From positions 1 to 27,507 of the forward strand of contig URCJ01000029.1 of assembly GCA_900546285.1 (NCBI GenBank): a stretch of DNA of 27,507 nucleotides. The letters run 5' to 3'. Below the pieces are notes generated by a model. That model saw only the letters and a program-made list of their open reading frames with translations. It ran no database searches and was not told where the DNA came from. This document shows positions 14,289 to 21,794 of the stretch, piece after piece. The DNA is from an uncultured Solobacterium sp. (GTDB lineage Bacteria; Bacillota_I; Bacilli_A; Erysipelotrichales; Erysipelotrichaceae). The number at the start of each line of letters is the position of its first letter. The first letter of the stretch is position 1. The translations under genes were made by a program, and so were the position numbers.

Positions 14289-16086
14289 CATCATCAAGTG
14301 ATAATACAGCCATGAAAGCCTCTTGAGGTATTTCAACACTACCAACTGCCTTCATACGCTTCTTACCTTCTTTTTGTTTCTCCAACAACTTCTTCTTACG
14401 AGAAATATCACCACCATAACACTTAGCCAATACATCTTTACGTAAAGACTTAATATTAGTACGTGCAATAATCTTATTACCGATTGCTGCCTGTACTGGA
14501 ATTTCAAATTGTTGTTTAGGCAATAGTTCCTTTAACTTAGCAGTAATCTTTTGGCCTCTATTATAGGCAAAATCACGGTGAACAATAATACTAAGGGCAT
14601 CAATCACTTCACCATTTAATAAGATATCCATCTTAACCAGATTTGACTTGCGATAACCAATTAATTCATAATCTAAAGACGCATAACCTCTAGATACTGA
14701 CTTTAACTTATCGAAGTATTCAAAGATAATCTCTGATAGTGGCATTTCATAGATTAATTGATTACGATTATCATCAATATAAATCATATCCTTATAGATA
14801 CCTCTTTTCGATTGTGACAATTCCATAACCGGACCAATATTATCACTAGGCACCATAATAGAAGCCTTAACATAAGGTTCCTCAATATAATCAATCTTGG
14901 TATTATCAGGCATCATACTTGGATTATCGATATCAACAACACTTCCATCAGTTAAAGTAACCTTATAGACAACAGATGGAGCGGTAGCGATTAAATTCAA
15001 GTTATATTCTCTTTCAAGTCTTTCTTGAATTACTTCCATATGTAACAGACCTAAGAAACCAATTCTAAAGCCAAAGCCTAAAGCCTTTGAAGATTCGGCT
15101 TCAAAAGTTAAAGAAGAATCATTTAATTGTAACTTCTCAAGTGCATCTCTTAAATCATTATACTTACTATTATCAGTAGGATACATACCACAATATACCA
15201 TTGGATTCATCTTACGATAACCAGGTAATGGTTCACTACATGGATCATCAGCTAAAGTAATCGTATCGCCAATGAAGACATCTTGAATTGACTTAATAGA
15301 AGCACAAATATAACCTACTTCACCTGCTGATAAAGAGTCTTTCTTAACTTCGTTTGGTGTCTTAACACCAAGTTCAGTTACTTCATATTCGGTATTTGAA
15401 TGAAGCATTCTAATCTTATCGCCAACCTTAATCTTGCCCTCTTTTACACAAACAAAGACAACAACACCACGATAAGAATCATAATATGAGTCAAATACTA
15501 AGGCTTGTAGTTTATTAGTTACTTCACCCTTTGGACAAGGTAACTTATTAACTATACTCTCTAAGACATCTTCAACATTTAAGCCAGTCTTAGCACTGAT
15601 GCATGGGATATCACTACAGTCTAGTCCAATAACATCTTCAATTTCTTTCTTAGTTCTTTCAACATCAGCACTTGGCAAGTCAATCTTATTGATTACAGGA
15701 AGAATCTCTAAGTCATTGTCTAAAGCTAAATAAGTATTCGCAAGAGTTTGAGCTTCAATACCTTGGCTTGCATCAACTACTAAAATAGCACCATCGCAAG
15801 CAGCCAAAGAACGAGAAACCTCATAAGTAAAGTCAACATGTCCTGGTGTATCAATCAAATGGAATGTATAGTCTTGTCCATCTTTGGCATGATATTTAAT
15901 TTGAACAACATTAAGTTTGATTGTAATACCTCTTTCTTGCTCAAGATCAAGTGAATCAAGAATTTGAGTAGTTACCATCTCTCTTTTAGTCACTGTATTT
16001 GTTAGCTCTAAGATACGATCGGCAAGTGTTGACTTGCCATGGTCAATATGAGCTATGATTGAAAAATTTCTTATGTTCTTATTCAT
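14281..16086 (-). CDS. lepA: Elongation factor 4 (LepA GTPase)
   Basis: LepA/EF4 is a ribosome-associated translational GTPase that influences initiation or back-translocation. The 601-residue protein begins MNKNIRNFSIIAHIDHGKSTL, with P-loop AHIDHGKS, switch II DTPGHVDF, and NKID and SAKTG for guanine binding. LepA-specific features include GFLGLLHMEVIQERLEREYN and the C-terminal VHRDFAYNRGQKITAKLKELLPKQQFEIPVQAAIG and KCYGGDISRKKKLLEKQKEGKKRMK. It lacks EF-G domain IV, as expected. I start at 16086 rather than at the more upstream frame because the family starts here. The ATG overlaps the fmt stop by 8 nt, the same arrangement as lepA-hemW. Confidence 0.98.
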   Translation of the reverse strand: MNKNIRNFSIIAHIDHGKSTLADRILELTNTVTKREMVTTQILDSLDLEQERGITIKLNVVQIKYHAKDGQDYTFHLIDTPGHVDFTYEVSRSLAACDGAILVVDASQGIEAQTLANTYLALDNDLEILPVINKIDLPSADVERTKKEIEDVIGLDCSDIPCISAKTGLNVEDVLESIVNKLPCPKGEVTNKLQALVFDSYYDSYRGVVVFVCVKEGKIKVGDKIRMLHSNTEYEVTELGVKTPNEVKKDSLSAGEVGYICASIKSIQDVFIGDTITLADDPCSEPLPGYRKMNPMVYCGMYPTDNSKYNDLRDALEKLQLNDSSLTFEAESSKALGFGFRIGFLGLLHMEVIQERLEREYNLNLIATAPSVVYKVTLTDGSVVDIDNPSMMPDNTKIDYIEEPYVKASIMVPSDNIGPVMELSQSKRGIYKDMIYIDDNRNQLIYEMPLSEIIFEYFDKLKSVSRGYASLDYELIGYRKSNLVKMDILLNGEVIDALSIIVHRDFAYNRGQKITAKLKELLPKQQFEIPVQAAIGNKIIARTNIKSLRKDVLAKCYGGDISRKKKLLEKQKEGKKRMKAVGSVEIPQEAFMAVLSLDDDE

Positions 16087-17011
16087 CAAACATTCCACCT
16101 ACTAAATTCTTACCAGCTCCATTATAGAAACTCTTGGCATCCATTGTATTCTTGCCCTCCGGTCTTATCTTATATACTTTAATAAAACCATTTCGACAAT
16201 CAATTCTTAAATAATCCTTTTCTAAACCCTTAAAGGCACAAGGACTACAATTATCACTATATTCATAGAATACTTCAATAAACTTATATTTCCTACCATT
16301 TAAGATACTATAAGCACCAGGTTCATCAAGTAAACCTCTAATGTGGTTATATACTTTTAATACATCATTATTGAAATGAATATATTCATCTTCCTTAGTC
16401 AAATTATAAGAAAAAGATACTAGGGATTCATCTTGAGCTATTCTTTCAAACTTTCCTTCAAAGAAATTAGGTAAGAAGTATAAGATACATTCACGAGCCA
16501 AATCGCTTAAACGATTAAATAAGCTAGCATTAGTATCCCTTATATCAATATCTAAATCTTTCATATAAAGAATATCACCAGCGTCCATCTTCTTTGTCAT
16601 ATAGATGATAGAAATACCTGTCTTTTCATCTCCATTGATAATAGACCATTGAATAGGCGCACCACCCCTATATTTAGGAAGCAAGGAACCATGAATATTA
16701 ATTGACTTATATTCAGGATATTCAATAAGTTTAGATGGAATAAATTGGCCATAAGCACAAGTAATAATCAAATCAGGATTTAAATCCAAAATTCCTTGAT
16801 AATCATCTTTGATAGAAATAGGAGTAAAAATTGGAAGGCTATATTCCAAAGCCACTTCTTTTACAGGAGAAGCTGTCAATATTTGTTTACGCCCTACTTT
16901 CTTATCCGCTTGGCTTACAACACCAACAATATTATAGTTATTTTCAATTAAACCCCTAAGGACATTGGCTGCGAAAGCTGGGGTACCCATAAATACAATT
17001 CTCTTATTCAT
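16079..17011 (-). CDS. fmt: Methionyl-tRNA formyltransferase
   Basis: Fmt formylates Met-tRNAfMet using 10-formyltetrahydrofolate, for initiation. The 310-residue product shows the N-terminal Rossmann start RIVFMGTPAFAANVL, the catalytic stretch YKSINIHGSLLPKYRGGAPIQWSIINGDEKTGISI (Asn-Ile-His-x-Ser) and the metal-independent TKKMDAGDIL. The C-terminal OB-like domain for tRNA binding follows. The usual partner def (deformylase) is not adjacent. There is no ribosome binding site before 17011, and the predicted leader is only about 4 nt. First gene of fmt-lepA-hemW. Confidence 0.97.
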   Translation of the reverse strand: MNKRIVFMGTPAFAANVLRGLIENNYNIVGVVSQADKKVGRKQILTASPVKEVALEYSLPIFTPISIKDDYQGILDLNPDLIITCAYGQFIPSKLIEYPEYKSINIHGSLLPKYRGGAPIQWSIINGDEKTGISIIYMTKKMDAGDILYMKDLDIDIRDTNASLFNRLSDLARECILYFLPNFFEGKFERIAQDESLVSFSYNLTKEDEYIHFNNDVLKVYNHIRGLLDEPGAYSILNGRKYKFIEVFYEYSDNCSPCAFKGLEKDYLRIDCRNGFIKVYKIRPEGKNTMDAKSFYNGAGKNLVGGMFDE

Positions 17012-17021
17012 AACATTAAAA

Positions 17022-17051
17022 ATTATAGCATAGTAAAAATTGCATTTACAA
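17022..17051 (-). promoter_or_regulatory. fmt-lepA-hemW promoter
   Basis: Minus strand: TTGTAA (17046-17051), 18-nt spacer, TGC-TATAAT (extended -10; hexamer 17022-17027), then 10 nt to the fmt ATG. The predicted start leaves a leader of about 4 nt and no Shine-Dalgarno. The -35 box abuts the -35 box of the divergent rpsT promoter. Confidence 0.65.
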
Positions 17052-17068
17052 AAGGACTTTGGTATAAT
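17040..17068 (+). promoter_or_regulatory. rpsT promoter
   Basis: Plus strand: TTGCAT (17040-17045), 17-nt spacer, TGG-TATAAT (hexamer 17063-17068, with TG extension). It predicts a leader of about 21 nt that contains AAGGAGGG. Confidence 0.75.
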
Positions 17069-17095
17069 TTTTAAGCGTATTCATAAGGAGGGTCT

Positions 17096-17359
17096 ATGGC
17101 AAATATCAAGTCACAAAAAAAGAGAGCTCTTACAAATGCTAAAAAGAATTTAGCTAACACTAGCGCTAAATCAAGATTAAAGACAGCTATCAAGAAAGTT
17201 GAAAAGGCTGTTGAAGCTAACGATAAAGAATTAGCAACAAAGGCATTTAACGAAGCAAATTCACTTCTTGATAAGGCTTTAACTAGCAACTTAAAACATA
17301 AGAACTTTGTAGCTAGAGAAAAAGCTAGATTAGCTAAAAAAGTTAATAGCTTAGCTTAA
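17096..17359 (+). CDS. rpsT: 30S ribosomal protein S20
   Basis: S20 is a small basic protein that binds 16S rRNA early in 30S assembly. The 87 residues begin MANIKSQKKRALTNAKKNLANTSAKSRLKTAIKKV and end AREKARLAKKVNSLA, with the usual Lys/Ala-rich helical composition. The start at 17096 follows a near-perfect AAGGAGGG. It is monocistronic, with promoter and terminator, and divergent from fmt. Confidence 0.97.
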   Translation: MANIKSQKKRALTNAKKNLANTSAKSRLKTAIKKVEKAVEANDKELATKAFNEANSLLDKALTSNLKHKNFVAREKARLAKKVNSLA

Positions 17360-17373
17360 GTTAAGAATAAATA

Positions 17374-17398
17374 AAGCATCGACTAAGATGCTTTTTTT
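17374..17398 (+). terminator. Intrinsic terminator after rpsT
   Basis: AAGCATC - GACTAA - GATGCTT, a 7-bp stem, followed by TTTTT. It lies 14 nt past the rpsT stop and faces the yebC terminator on the other strand. Confidence 0.88.
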
Positions 17399-17409
17399 AA
17401 TGTTCTAAA

Positions 17410-17436
17410 CAAAAATAAAAGATGACCGAAGTCATC
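17410..17436 (-). terminator. Intrinsic terminator after the YebC-family gene
   Basis: Minus strand: GATGAC - TTCG - GTCATC, a 6-bp stem closed by a UUCG tetraloop, then TTTTATTTTTG. It begins 2 nt after the stop codon. Confidence 0.88.
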
Positions 17437-17438
17437 AA

Positions 17439-18158
17439 TTATTCTTCAACGTTATGGAAAATTTCTTGAACATCATCAACTTCATCTAGCAAAGTTAATA
17501 ATCTGTTCCATAATTCCTTATCATGTTCATCTTCAAGCTTCACATATTCTTGAGGAATCATCTTGATTGCACAAACTGTATATTCACAATCAGGAATAAG
17601 TGCATCAATTGCTTCTTGAGCCTTATGTAAATCACTTGGTGTTACATAAACAGTCATTAAACCATCTTCAAGCTCGATATCTTCAACATTTACATCAGCT
17701 TCAATTAAAGTATCCAACATCTTTTCATCATCTTCATAATTGAATGCTAATACACCTAAGTTATCATAATTGAATGAAACCGAACCCTTAACACCTAACT
17801 TACAATGTGACTTATTGAAACATTGGTTCATAGAAGCGATAGTACGATTTGAATTATCTGTTAAACAGTCAACGATAATTGTGGCGCCACCAGGACCAAT
17901 GCCTTCATATCTTAATGAATCATAAGATTCAGTGCTACCACCCTTTGCCTTTTCGATTGCTCTTTTGATAACATCTGCAGGAACTTGGTTAGCCTTAGCT
18001 TCCTTAATCTTTGATCTTAATGTAAGATTCATTTCAGGATCAGGAACACCACTCTTAGCGGCAATATAGATTTCTTTACCGTATCTTGAATAAACTTTTG
18101 TTTTCATTGCTGCAGTCTTTGCCATTGCAGCAGCTCTTACTTCATGTGCTCTTCCCAT
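17439..18158 (-). CDS. YebC/PmpR-family protein (YeeN-like branch)
   Basis: The 239-residue protein carries the family hallmarks MGRAHEV in the N-terminus (MxGHSKW/MGRxW variants), GKEIYIAAKSGVPDPEMNLTLRSKIKEAKANQVPADVIKRAIEKAKGG, and YEGIGPGGATIIVDCLTDNSNRT. The PDPExN wording places it nearer the YeeN/YrbC-type branch than E. coli YebC. Family members were first annotated as transcription regulators, and recent work links them to resolving ribosome stalling at proline stretches; which role applies here cannot be told. GGAGAGGT gives a good ribosome binding site. A TATAAT at 18185-18190, inside the end of the preceding gene, could supply its own promoter. Confidence 0.92.
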   Translation of the reverse strand: MGRAHEVRAAAMAKTAAMKTKVYSRYGKEIYIAAKSGVPDPEMNLTLRSKIKEAKANQVPADVIKRAIEKAKGGSTESYDSLRYEGIGPGGATIIVDCLTDNSNRTIASMNQCFNKSHCKLGVKGSVSFNYDNLGVLAFNYEDDEKMLDTLIEADVNVEDIELEDGLMTVYVTPSDLHKAQEAIDALIPDCEYTVCAIKMIPQEYVKLEDEHDKELWNRLLTLLDEVDDVQEIFHNVEE

Positions 18159-18177
18159 TTAATTTTTACCTCTCCAA

Positions 18178-18642
18178 CTATAACATTATATATTCTTTTA
18201 GCTTTTTCACAAATAAATCGTTATTAGAAACAAATTTTTTTGGTTTAAAGTTCAAAGCCTCCCTAACTTTATCATCAAAATCATCGCCATCATTCATCAT
18301 TACAAGATAACCCTTTTGATAATATGCATTAACAATTTGAAGTTGATGATCGTTTTGATGTTCCTTATATTTCGATAAACGTGGAACTGCCAAAACCTTC
18401 TTATTCTTATTAAGACAACTAACAATTGTGCCAACACCACCATGACAAATAACCAAATCAGCTTCATCAATATATTTATCAAAGTCATCCTTATCTAAAT
18501 ACTTATGAATTTCAAACTTCTTTGATTCATAATCAGTAAAACCAGCCTGAACAATTATCTTATCTTTTATATCACTATGTTCAAGATAATCCAATAGTCT
18601 CACAAAAGGCTTATCTTGAGTACCTAAACTTACAAAAATCAT
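18178..18642 (-). CDS. Alg13-like glycosyltransferase subunit (PssE/EpsF type)
   Basis: The 154-residue protein MIFVSLGTQDKPFVRLLDYLE resembles the C-terminal (nucleotide-sugar-binding) half of GT-B enzymes of the MurG/Alg13 group: GTQDKPF at the start and DLVICHGGVGTIVSCLNKNKKVLAVPRLSKYKEHQNDHQLQI, which matches the HGGxGT...P....HQ.xNA donor-sugar site. In the family it acts with a membrane-anchored Alg14/PssD partner to add the second sugar to a lipid-linked precursor of exo- or capsular polysaccharide. I start at MIFV (18642): its ATG overlaps the stop of the partner gene by one base (TAATG), so translation is coupled. No other polysaccharide gene is nearby. Confidence 0.85.
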   Translation of the reverse strand: MIFVSLGTQDKPFVRLLDYLEHSDIKDKIIVQAGFTDYESKKFEIHKYLDKDDFDKYIDEADLVICHGGVGTIVSCLNKNKKVLAVPRLSKYKEHQNDHQLQIVNAYYQKGYLVMMNDGDDFDDKVREALNFKPKKFVSNNDLFVKKLKEYIML

Positions 18643-19109
18643 TAGAATATATTCCCCCAACACTCAGCCTTTGGATAAACTTCTAATAGTTCAGGCCATT
18701 GCACAATAAATTTATCGGCAATGGGATAAATTAATTTACCAGCCTTAGTACCAGTAGTAATATTAGCCATCGTTTCAATCCAAACAACCTTCTTTTTAAA
18801 CATATGAGCTATTTTACACATAGGTACAGCGGTATGTGTACCTGTTGATACTATAAAGTCAGGTCTAATAATTAAGAAATAAATAAAGGATAGAATAATA
18901 TTAAAAGGGAAAATAAATAAATATGGCAACAAATGATCTTGAGTACCATAGACAAGATATTTCACCTTTGAATACTTATCTTTTAAATATACTGTAGATT
19001 CTGTCTTTTCAGTAATCAAAGTATAGTCAACATCATTAAAAAGCTTCTTAAGCGCAAGAAGCTCCTCTAAATGACCACCACCACTAGATATAAAAATAAC
19101 TTTCTTCAT
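18642..19109 (-). CDS. Alg14-like membrane partner of glycosyltransferase (PssD/EpsE type)
   Basis: The 155-residue protein opens with KKVIFISSGGGHLEELLALKKLF (family SSGGHLxE), has a hydrophobic segment at about 68-84 (LFIFPFNIILSFIYFLI) that should anchor it in the membrane, then RPDFIVSTGTHTAVPMCKIAHMFKKKVVWIETMAN and a C-terminal FIVQWPELLEVYPKAECWG. This is the Alg14/PssD pattern: it recruits the catalytic Alg13/PssE subunit to the membrane. It has no ribosome binding site; the ATG at 19109 comes 5 nt after the T-tract of the ptsI terminator. Expression must come from readthrough or from a promoter that I cannot define (a TATAAT lies just before the hairpin). Confidence 0.87.
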   Translation of the reverse strand: MKKVIFISSGGGHLEELLALKKLFNDVDYTLITEKTESTVYLKDKYSKVKYLVYGTQDHLLPYLFIFPFNIILSFIYFLIIRPDFIVSTGTHTAVPMCKIAHMFKKKVVWIETMANITTGTKAGKLIYPIADKFIVQWPELLEVYPKAECWGNIF

Positions 19110-19114
19110 AAATT

Positions 19115-19138
19115 AAAAAAGGGATGTTTCCATCCCTT
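19115..19138 (-). terminator. Intrinsic terminator after ptsI
   Basis: Minus strand: AAGGGATG - GAAA - CATCCCTT, a perfect 8-bp stem with a GNRA-type tetraloop, followed by TTTTAATT. It sits 8 nt past the ptsI stop and 5 nt before the pssD-like ATG. Confidence 0.9.
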
Positions 19139-19146
19139 ATTATACA

Positions 19147-20856
19147 CTATTTAGCTAAAGCGTTTTTTACAAGTTCACTAACTTGTGCTTCAGTTTCACA
19201 TTCAACTGCCTTAGCAGATAATTCTTTCATCTCTTCATAGCTTAAACCGTTAATAATCTTACGAGCTCTTAAGATAGAAGTAGCAGACATAGAGAATTCA
19301 TCTAAGCCTAAACCAAGTAGTAATGGAGCAGCCATAGCATCACCAGCCATTTCGCCACACATACCTACCCACTTGCCATTCTTGTGAGCACCTTCAATTG
19401 TCATCTTAACAAGTCTTAAGATAGAAGGGTTTAGAGGTTGATATAAATAAGAAACCTTTTCACTCATTCTATCAGCAGCCATAGAGTATTGGATTAAGTC
19501 GTTAGTACCGATTGAGAAGAAATCAGCATGCTTAGCAAATTGATCAGCTAATACAGCACTTGCTGGAATTTCAACCATCATACCAACTTCAATCTTTTCC
19601 GCAACCGCAACACCTTCAGAAACAAGCTTAGCCTTTTCTTCTTCAAAAATAGCCTTAGCATCTAAGAATTCTTGAATAGTTGCGATCATTGGGAACATGA
19701 TGCAAAGTCTTCCATATACTGAAGCTCTAATTAAAGCTCTTAATTGAGTTCTAAATACATCAGTTCTATCTAAGCAGAATCTAATAGCACGGTAACCTAA
19801 GAATGGATTCATTTCTTCTGGGAAAGAGAAGTAATCTAACTTCTTATCACCACCGATATCTAGAGTTCTTACAACTACCTTCTTACCCTTCATTCCCTCA
19901 AGTACAGCCTTGTAAGCTTCGAATTGTTCTTCTTCAGTTGGGAAATCAACAGTAGAGTTCATATATAAGAATTCAGTTCTAAATAAGCCGACACCTTCGC
20001 CACCGTTATTTAAAACACCTTCAACATCATTTGGACCACCAATATTACCAGCTAATTCAACTTCATGGCCATCAACAGTTACTGACTTTTGATGAACCAA
20101 TACCTTTAAAGCTTCCTTTTCAGCTAAGAAAGCTTCTCTTTTTGCCTTATAAGCCACTAATTCTTCTTCATCTGGATTAATAATAGCTAAACCATCAATC
20201 GCATCAAGAATCATCATATCGCCATTATTACAGCTTTCAAGGATATTACCTGTACCTACAACAGCAGGAATCTCAAGAGATCTAGCCATAATAGCTGAAT
20301 GACTTGTTCTACCACCAACTGCAGTACAGAAACCTAAAGTATATGTTTTATTTAAAGAAGCTGTATCAGATGGAGTTAAATCATGTGCCACGATGATTAC
20401 TTCTTCATTTATTGCGGTTAAATCAGGAATCTGCAAACCTAGAATATTACATAATAGACGATAAGAAACGTCTTTAATATCAGCAGCTCTTTCTCTGAAA
20501 TAATCATTATCCATTGATTCAAACATGGCAATCATATTATCAGAAACAGTCTTGCATGAATAATCAGCACTATTTCCTTCACCAATCATGTCAACAATTT
20601 GACTAGCATATTCTGGATCTTGAGCCATCATTAAATGAGCATCAAAGATAGCCAATTCATCTTCAGAAAGATTAGCACTTGCTCTTTCTTTAACAAGATT
20701 AATATCACTAACAGTCTTTTCTAAAGCACTAGTGAAACGAGCCTTTTCTTCTTCGACACTTCCCTTTAAAGCGTTAGTTACACTAATTACAGGGCTTTCT
20801 AATTTAAAAACCTTGCCAATCGCAATGCCGCTACTAGCGGCGATTCCTTTAACCAT
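19147..20856 (-). CDS. ptsI: Phosphoenolpyruvate-protein phosphotransferase (PTS enzyme I)
   Basis: Enzyme I transfers phosphate from PEP to HPr and drives all PTS sugar uptake. The 569-residue protein starts KGIAASSGIAIGKVF. The HPr-binding helical domain follows, with phosphorylated His186 in GGRTSHSAIMARSLEIPAVVG. The PEP-binding TIM barrel has GIGLFRTEFLYM-type (GVGLFRTEFLYMN), DIGGDKKLDYF, NPFLGYRAIRFCL, MFPMIAT, and the C-terminal FSIGTNDLIQYSMAADR and MCGEMAGD with the catalytic Cys. Length is normal. ptsH (HPr) is not adjacent. The ribosome binding site is TAGGAGG. Confidence 0.98.
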   Translation of the reverse strand: MVKGIAASSGIAIGKVFKLESPVISVTNALKGSVEEEKARFTSALEKTVSDINLVKERASANLSEDELAIFDAHLMMAQDPEYASQIVDMIGEGNSADYSCKTVSDNMIAMFESMDNDYFRERAADIKDVSYRLLCNILGLQIPDLTAINEEVIIVAHDLTPSDTASLNKTYTLGFCTAVGGRTSHSAIMARSLEIPAVVGTGNILESCNNGDMMILDAIDGLAIINPDEEELVAYKAKREAFLAEKEALKVLVHQKSVTVDGHEVELAGNIGGPNDVEGVLNNGGEGVGLFRTEFLYMNSTVDFPTEEEQFEAYKAVLEGMKGKKVVVRTLDIGGDKKLDYFSFPEEMNPFLGYRAIRFCLDRTDVFRTQLRALIRASVYGRLCIMFPMIATIQEFLDAKAIFEEEKAKLVSEGVAVAEKIEVGMMVEIPASAVLADQFAKHADFFSIGTNDLIQYSMAADRMSEKVSYLYQPLNPSILRLVKMTIEGAHKNGKWVGMCGEMAGDAMAAPLLLGLGLDEFSMSATSILRARKIINGLSYEEMKELSAKAVECETEAQVSELVKNALAK

Positions 20857-20898
20857 TTTAAAATTTCCTCCTAATTATCTATAAAATTTTATCGCATT

Positions 20899-21222
20899 TC
20901 AATCATTGAAACAACTCAAAAAGTTTGCATAAGCTTTTTTACGATGACGGTAGTAAGTGGAAGAAGACAAATATCCTTCATACCAAGGTCCTTTTTTATT
21001 AAGAATCACCTCGTTTTGAATGATAAAACGATCTTCATCATCTAAGATATTAAATATTACATTTTCTATATAATATCTAATTCTTCTCTTAATCATTAAT
21101 GTGTCTTGACTGACAACATCACATTCTGGTCTTTCTGTATATTCTTTAGAAACCAAATAAGTTTTTGCCAACTCGGCAACAATCACTCTGTTATACTCAG
21201 AGGAAATTTTATTATTTGACAT
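20899..21222 (-). CDS. Small conserved protein, possibly MG284/MPN403-like
   Basis: The 107-residue protein is soluble, with no signal or membrane segment. It has a basic helical middle (MIKRRIRYYIENVIFNIL), an acidic DDEDRFIIQNEVI stretch and a C-terminal SSSTYYRHRKKAYANFLSCF. The final segment looks like a helix-turn-helix of the kind in ArpU or sigma-like phage late regulators (STYYRxKKxAL), so DNA binding is possible. The overall look reminds me of the MG284/MPN403 family of small Mollicutes proteins, but that is a memory-based guess. It sits between hpf and ptsI, and the ribosome binding site is weak (AGAAAG). Confidence 0.75.
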   Translation of the reverse strand: MSNNKISSEYNRVIVAELAKTYLVSKEYTERPECDVVSQDTLMIKRRIRYYIENVIFNILDDEDRFIIQNEVILNKKGPWYEGYLSSSTYYRHRKKAYANFLSCFND

Positions 21223-21245
21223 TTTTTAATTATTCATTTCTTTCT

Positions 21246-21767
21246 TTATTGTGTTACTTCAATTAAGCCATAATGGCCATCATTACGTTTATATACGACA
21301 GCGATCTTATCTGCATCAATATCTTTATAGATGTAGAAAGAATGAGACAACATTTCCATTTGTAAAATAGCTTCATCAAGACTCATTTCATCCGCAAAAA
21401 TCATCTTAGTCTTTACAGGAATTTCTGGTTCAGTAACATTCTCATCAACGAAATTCTGAGCTAAAGAATCCTTATGTCTTCTTGAAAGACGAGATTTTTG
21501 TCTTCTAATTTGATCCTCAATCTTATCAATAGCTAAATTTACACCTGTTTCAAAATCATCATGCACTATTTCGGAACGACATAGTCCAATCTTTGTTGGA
21601 ATACTCGCCTCAATTTTCAAAGAATTGTTATAAGGCTTTACGGTAATTCTAGCAGTTGTGTCATCACTCACTGCAAAATACTTAGTTAGAAATGATAGAC
21701 GATTTTCAATGTGCTCTCTCATTTCATCAGTAATAGTGATATTTTCGCCATAAATAACAAATTTCAT
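21246..21767 (-). CDS. hpf: Ribosome hibernation promoting factor, long form
   Basis: Long HPF binds the 30S decoding centre in stationary phase and joins two 70S ribosomes into inactive 100S dimers. The 173-residue protein has the N-terminal S30AE domain (MKFVIYGENITITDEMREHIENRLSFLTKYF, then strands ITVKPYNNSLKIEASIP and the basic helix DKIEDQIRRQKSRLSRRHK), a variable linker, and the C-terminal dimerisation domain KMIFADEMSLDEAILQMEMLSHSFYIYKD to KIAVVYKRNDGHYGLIEV. AAGGAGG precedes the start. Confidence 0.96.
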   Translation of the reverse strand: MKFVIYGENITITDEMREHIENRLSFLTKYFAVSDDTTARITVKPYNNSLKIEASIPTKIGLCRSEIVHDDFETGVNLAIDKIEDQIRRQKSRLSRRHKDSLAQNFVDENVTEPEIPVKTKMIFADEMSLDEAILQMEMLSHSFYIYKDIDADKIAVVYKRNDGHYGLIEVTQ

Positions 21768-21794
21768 ATTTTCTTCCTCCTTTATATGAAATAT

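Noticed and set aside
16079..16098. Upstream extension of lepA to an earlier start (MECLMNK)
   Set aside because: Family members begin at the MNKNIRNFSIIAHIDHGKS position, and the overlap junction matches that of lepA-hemW.
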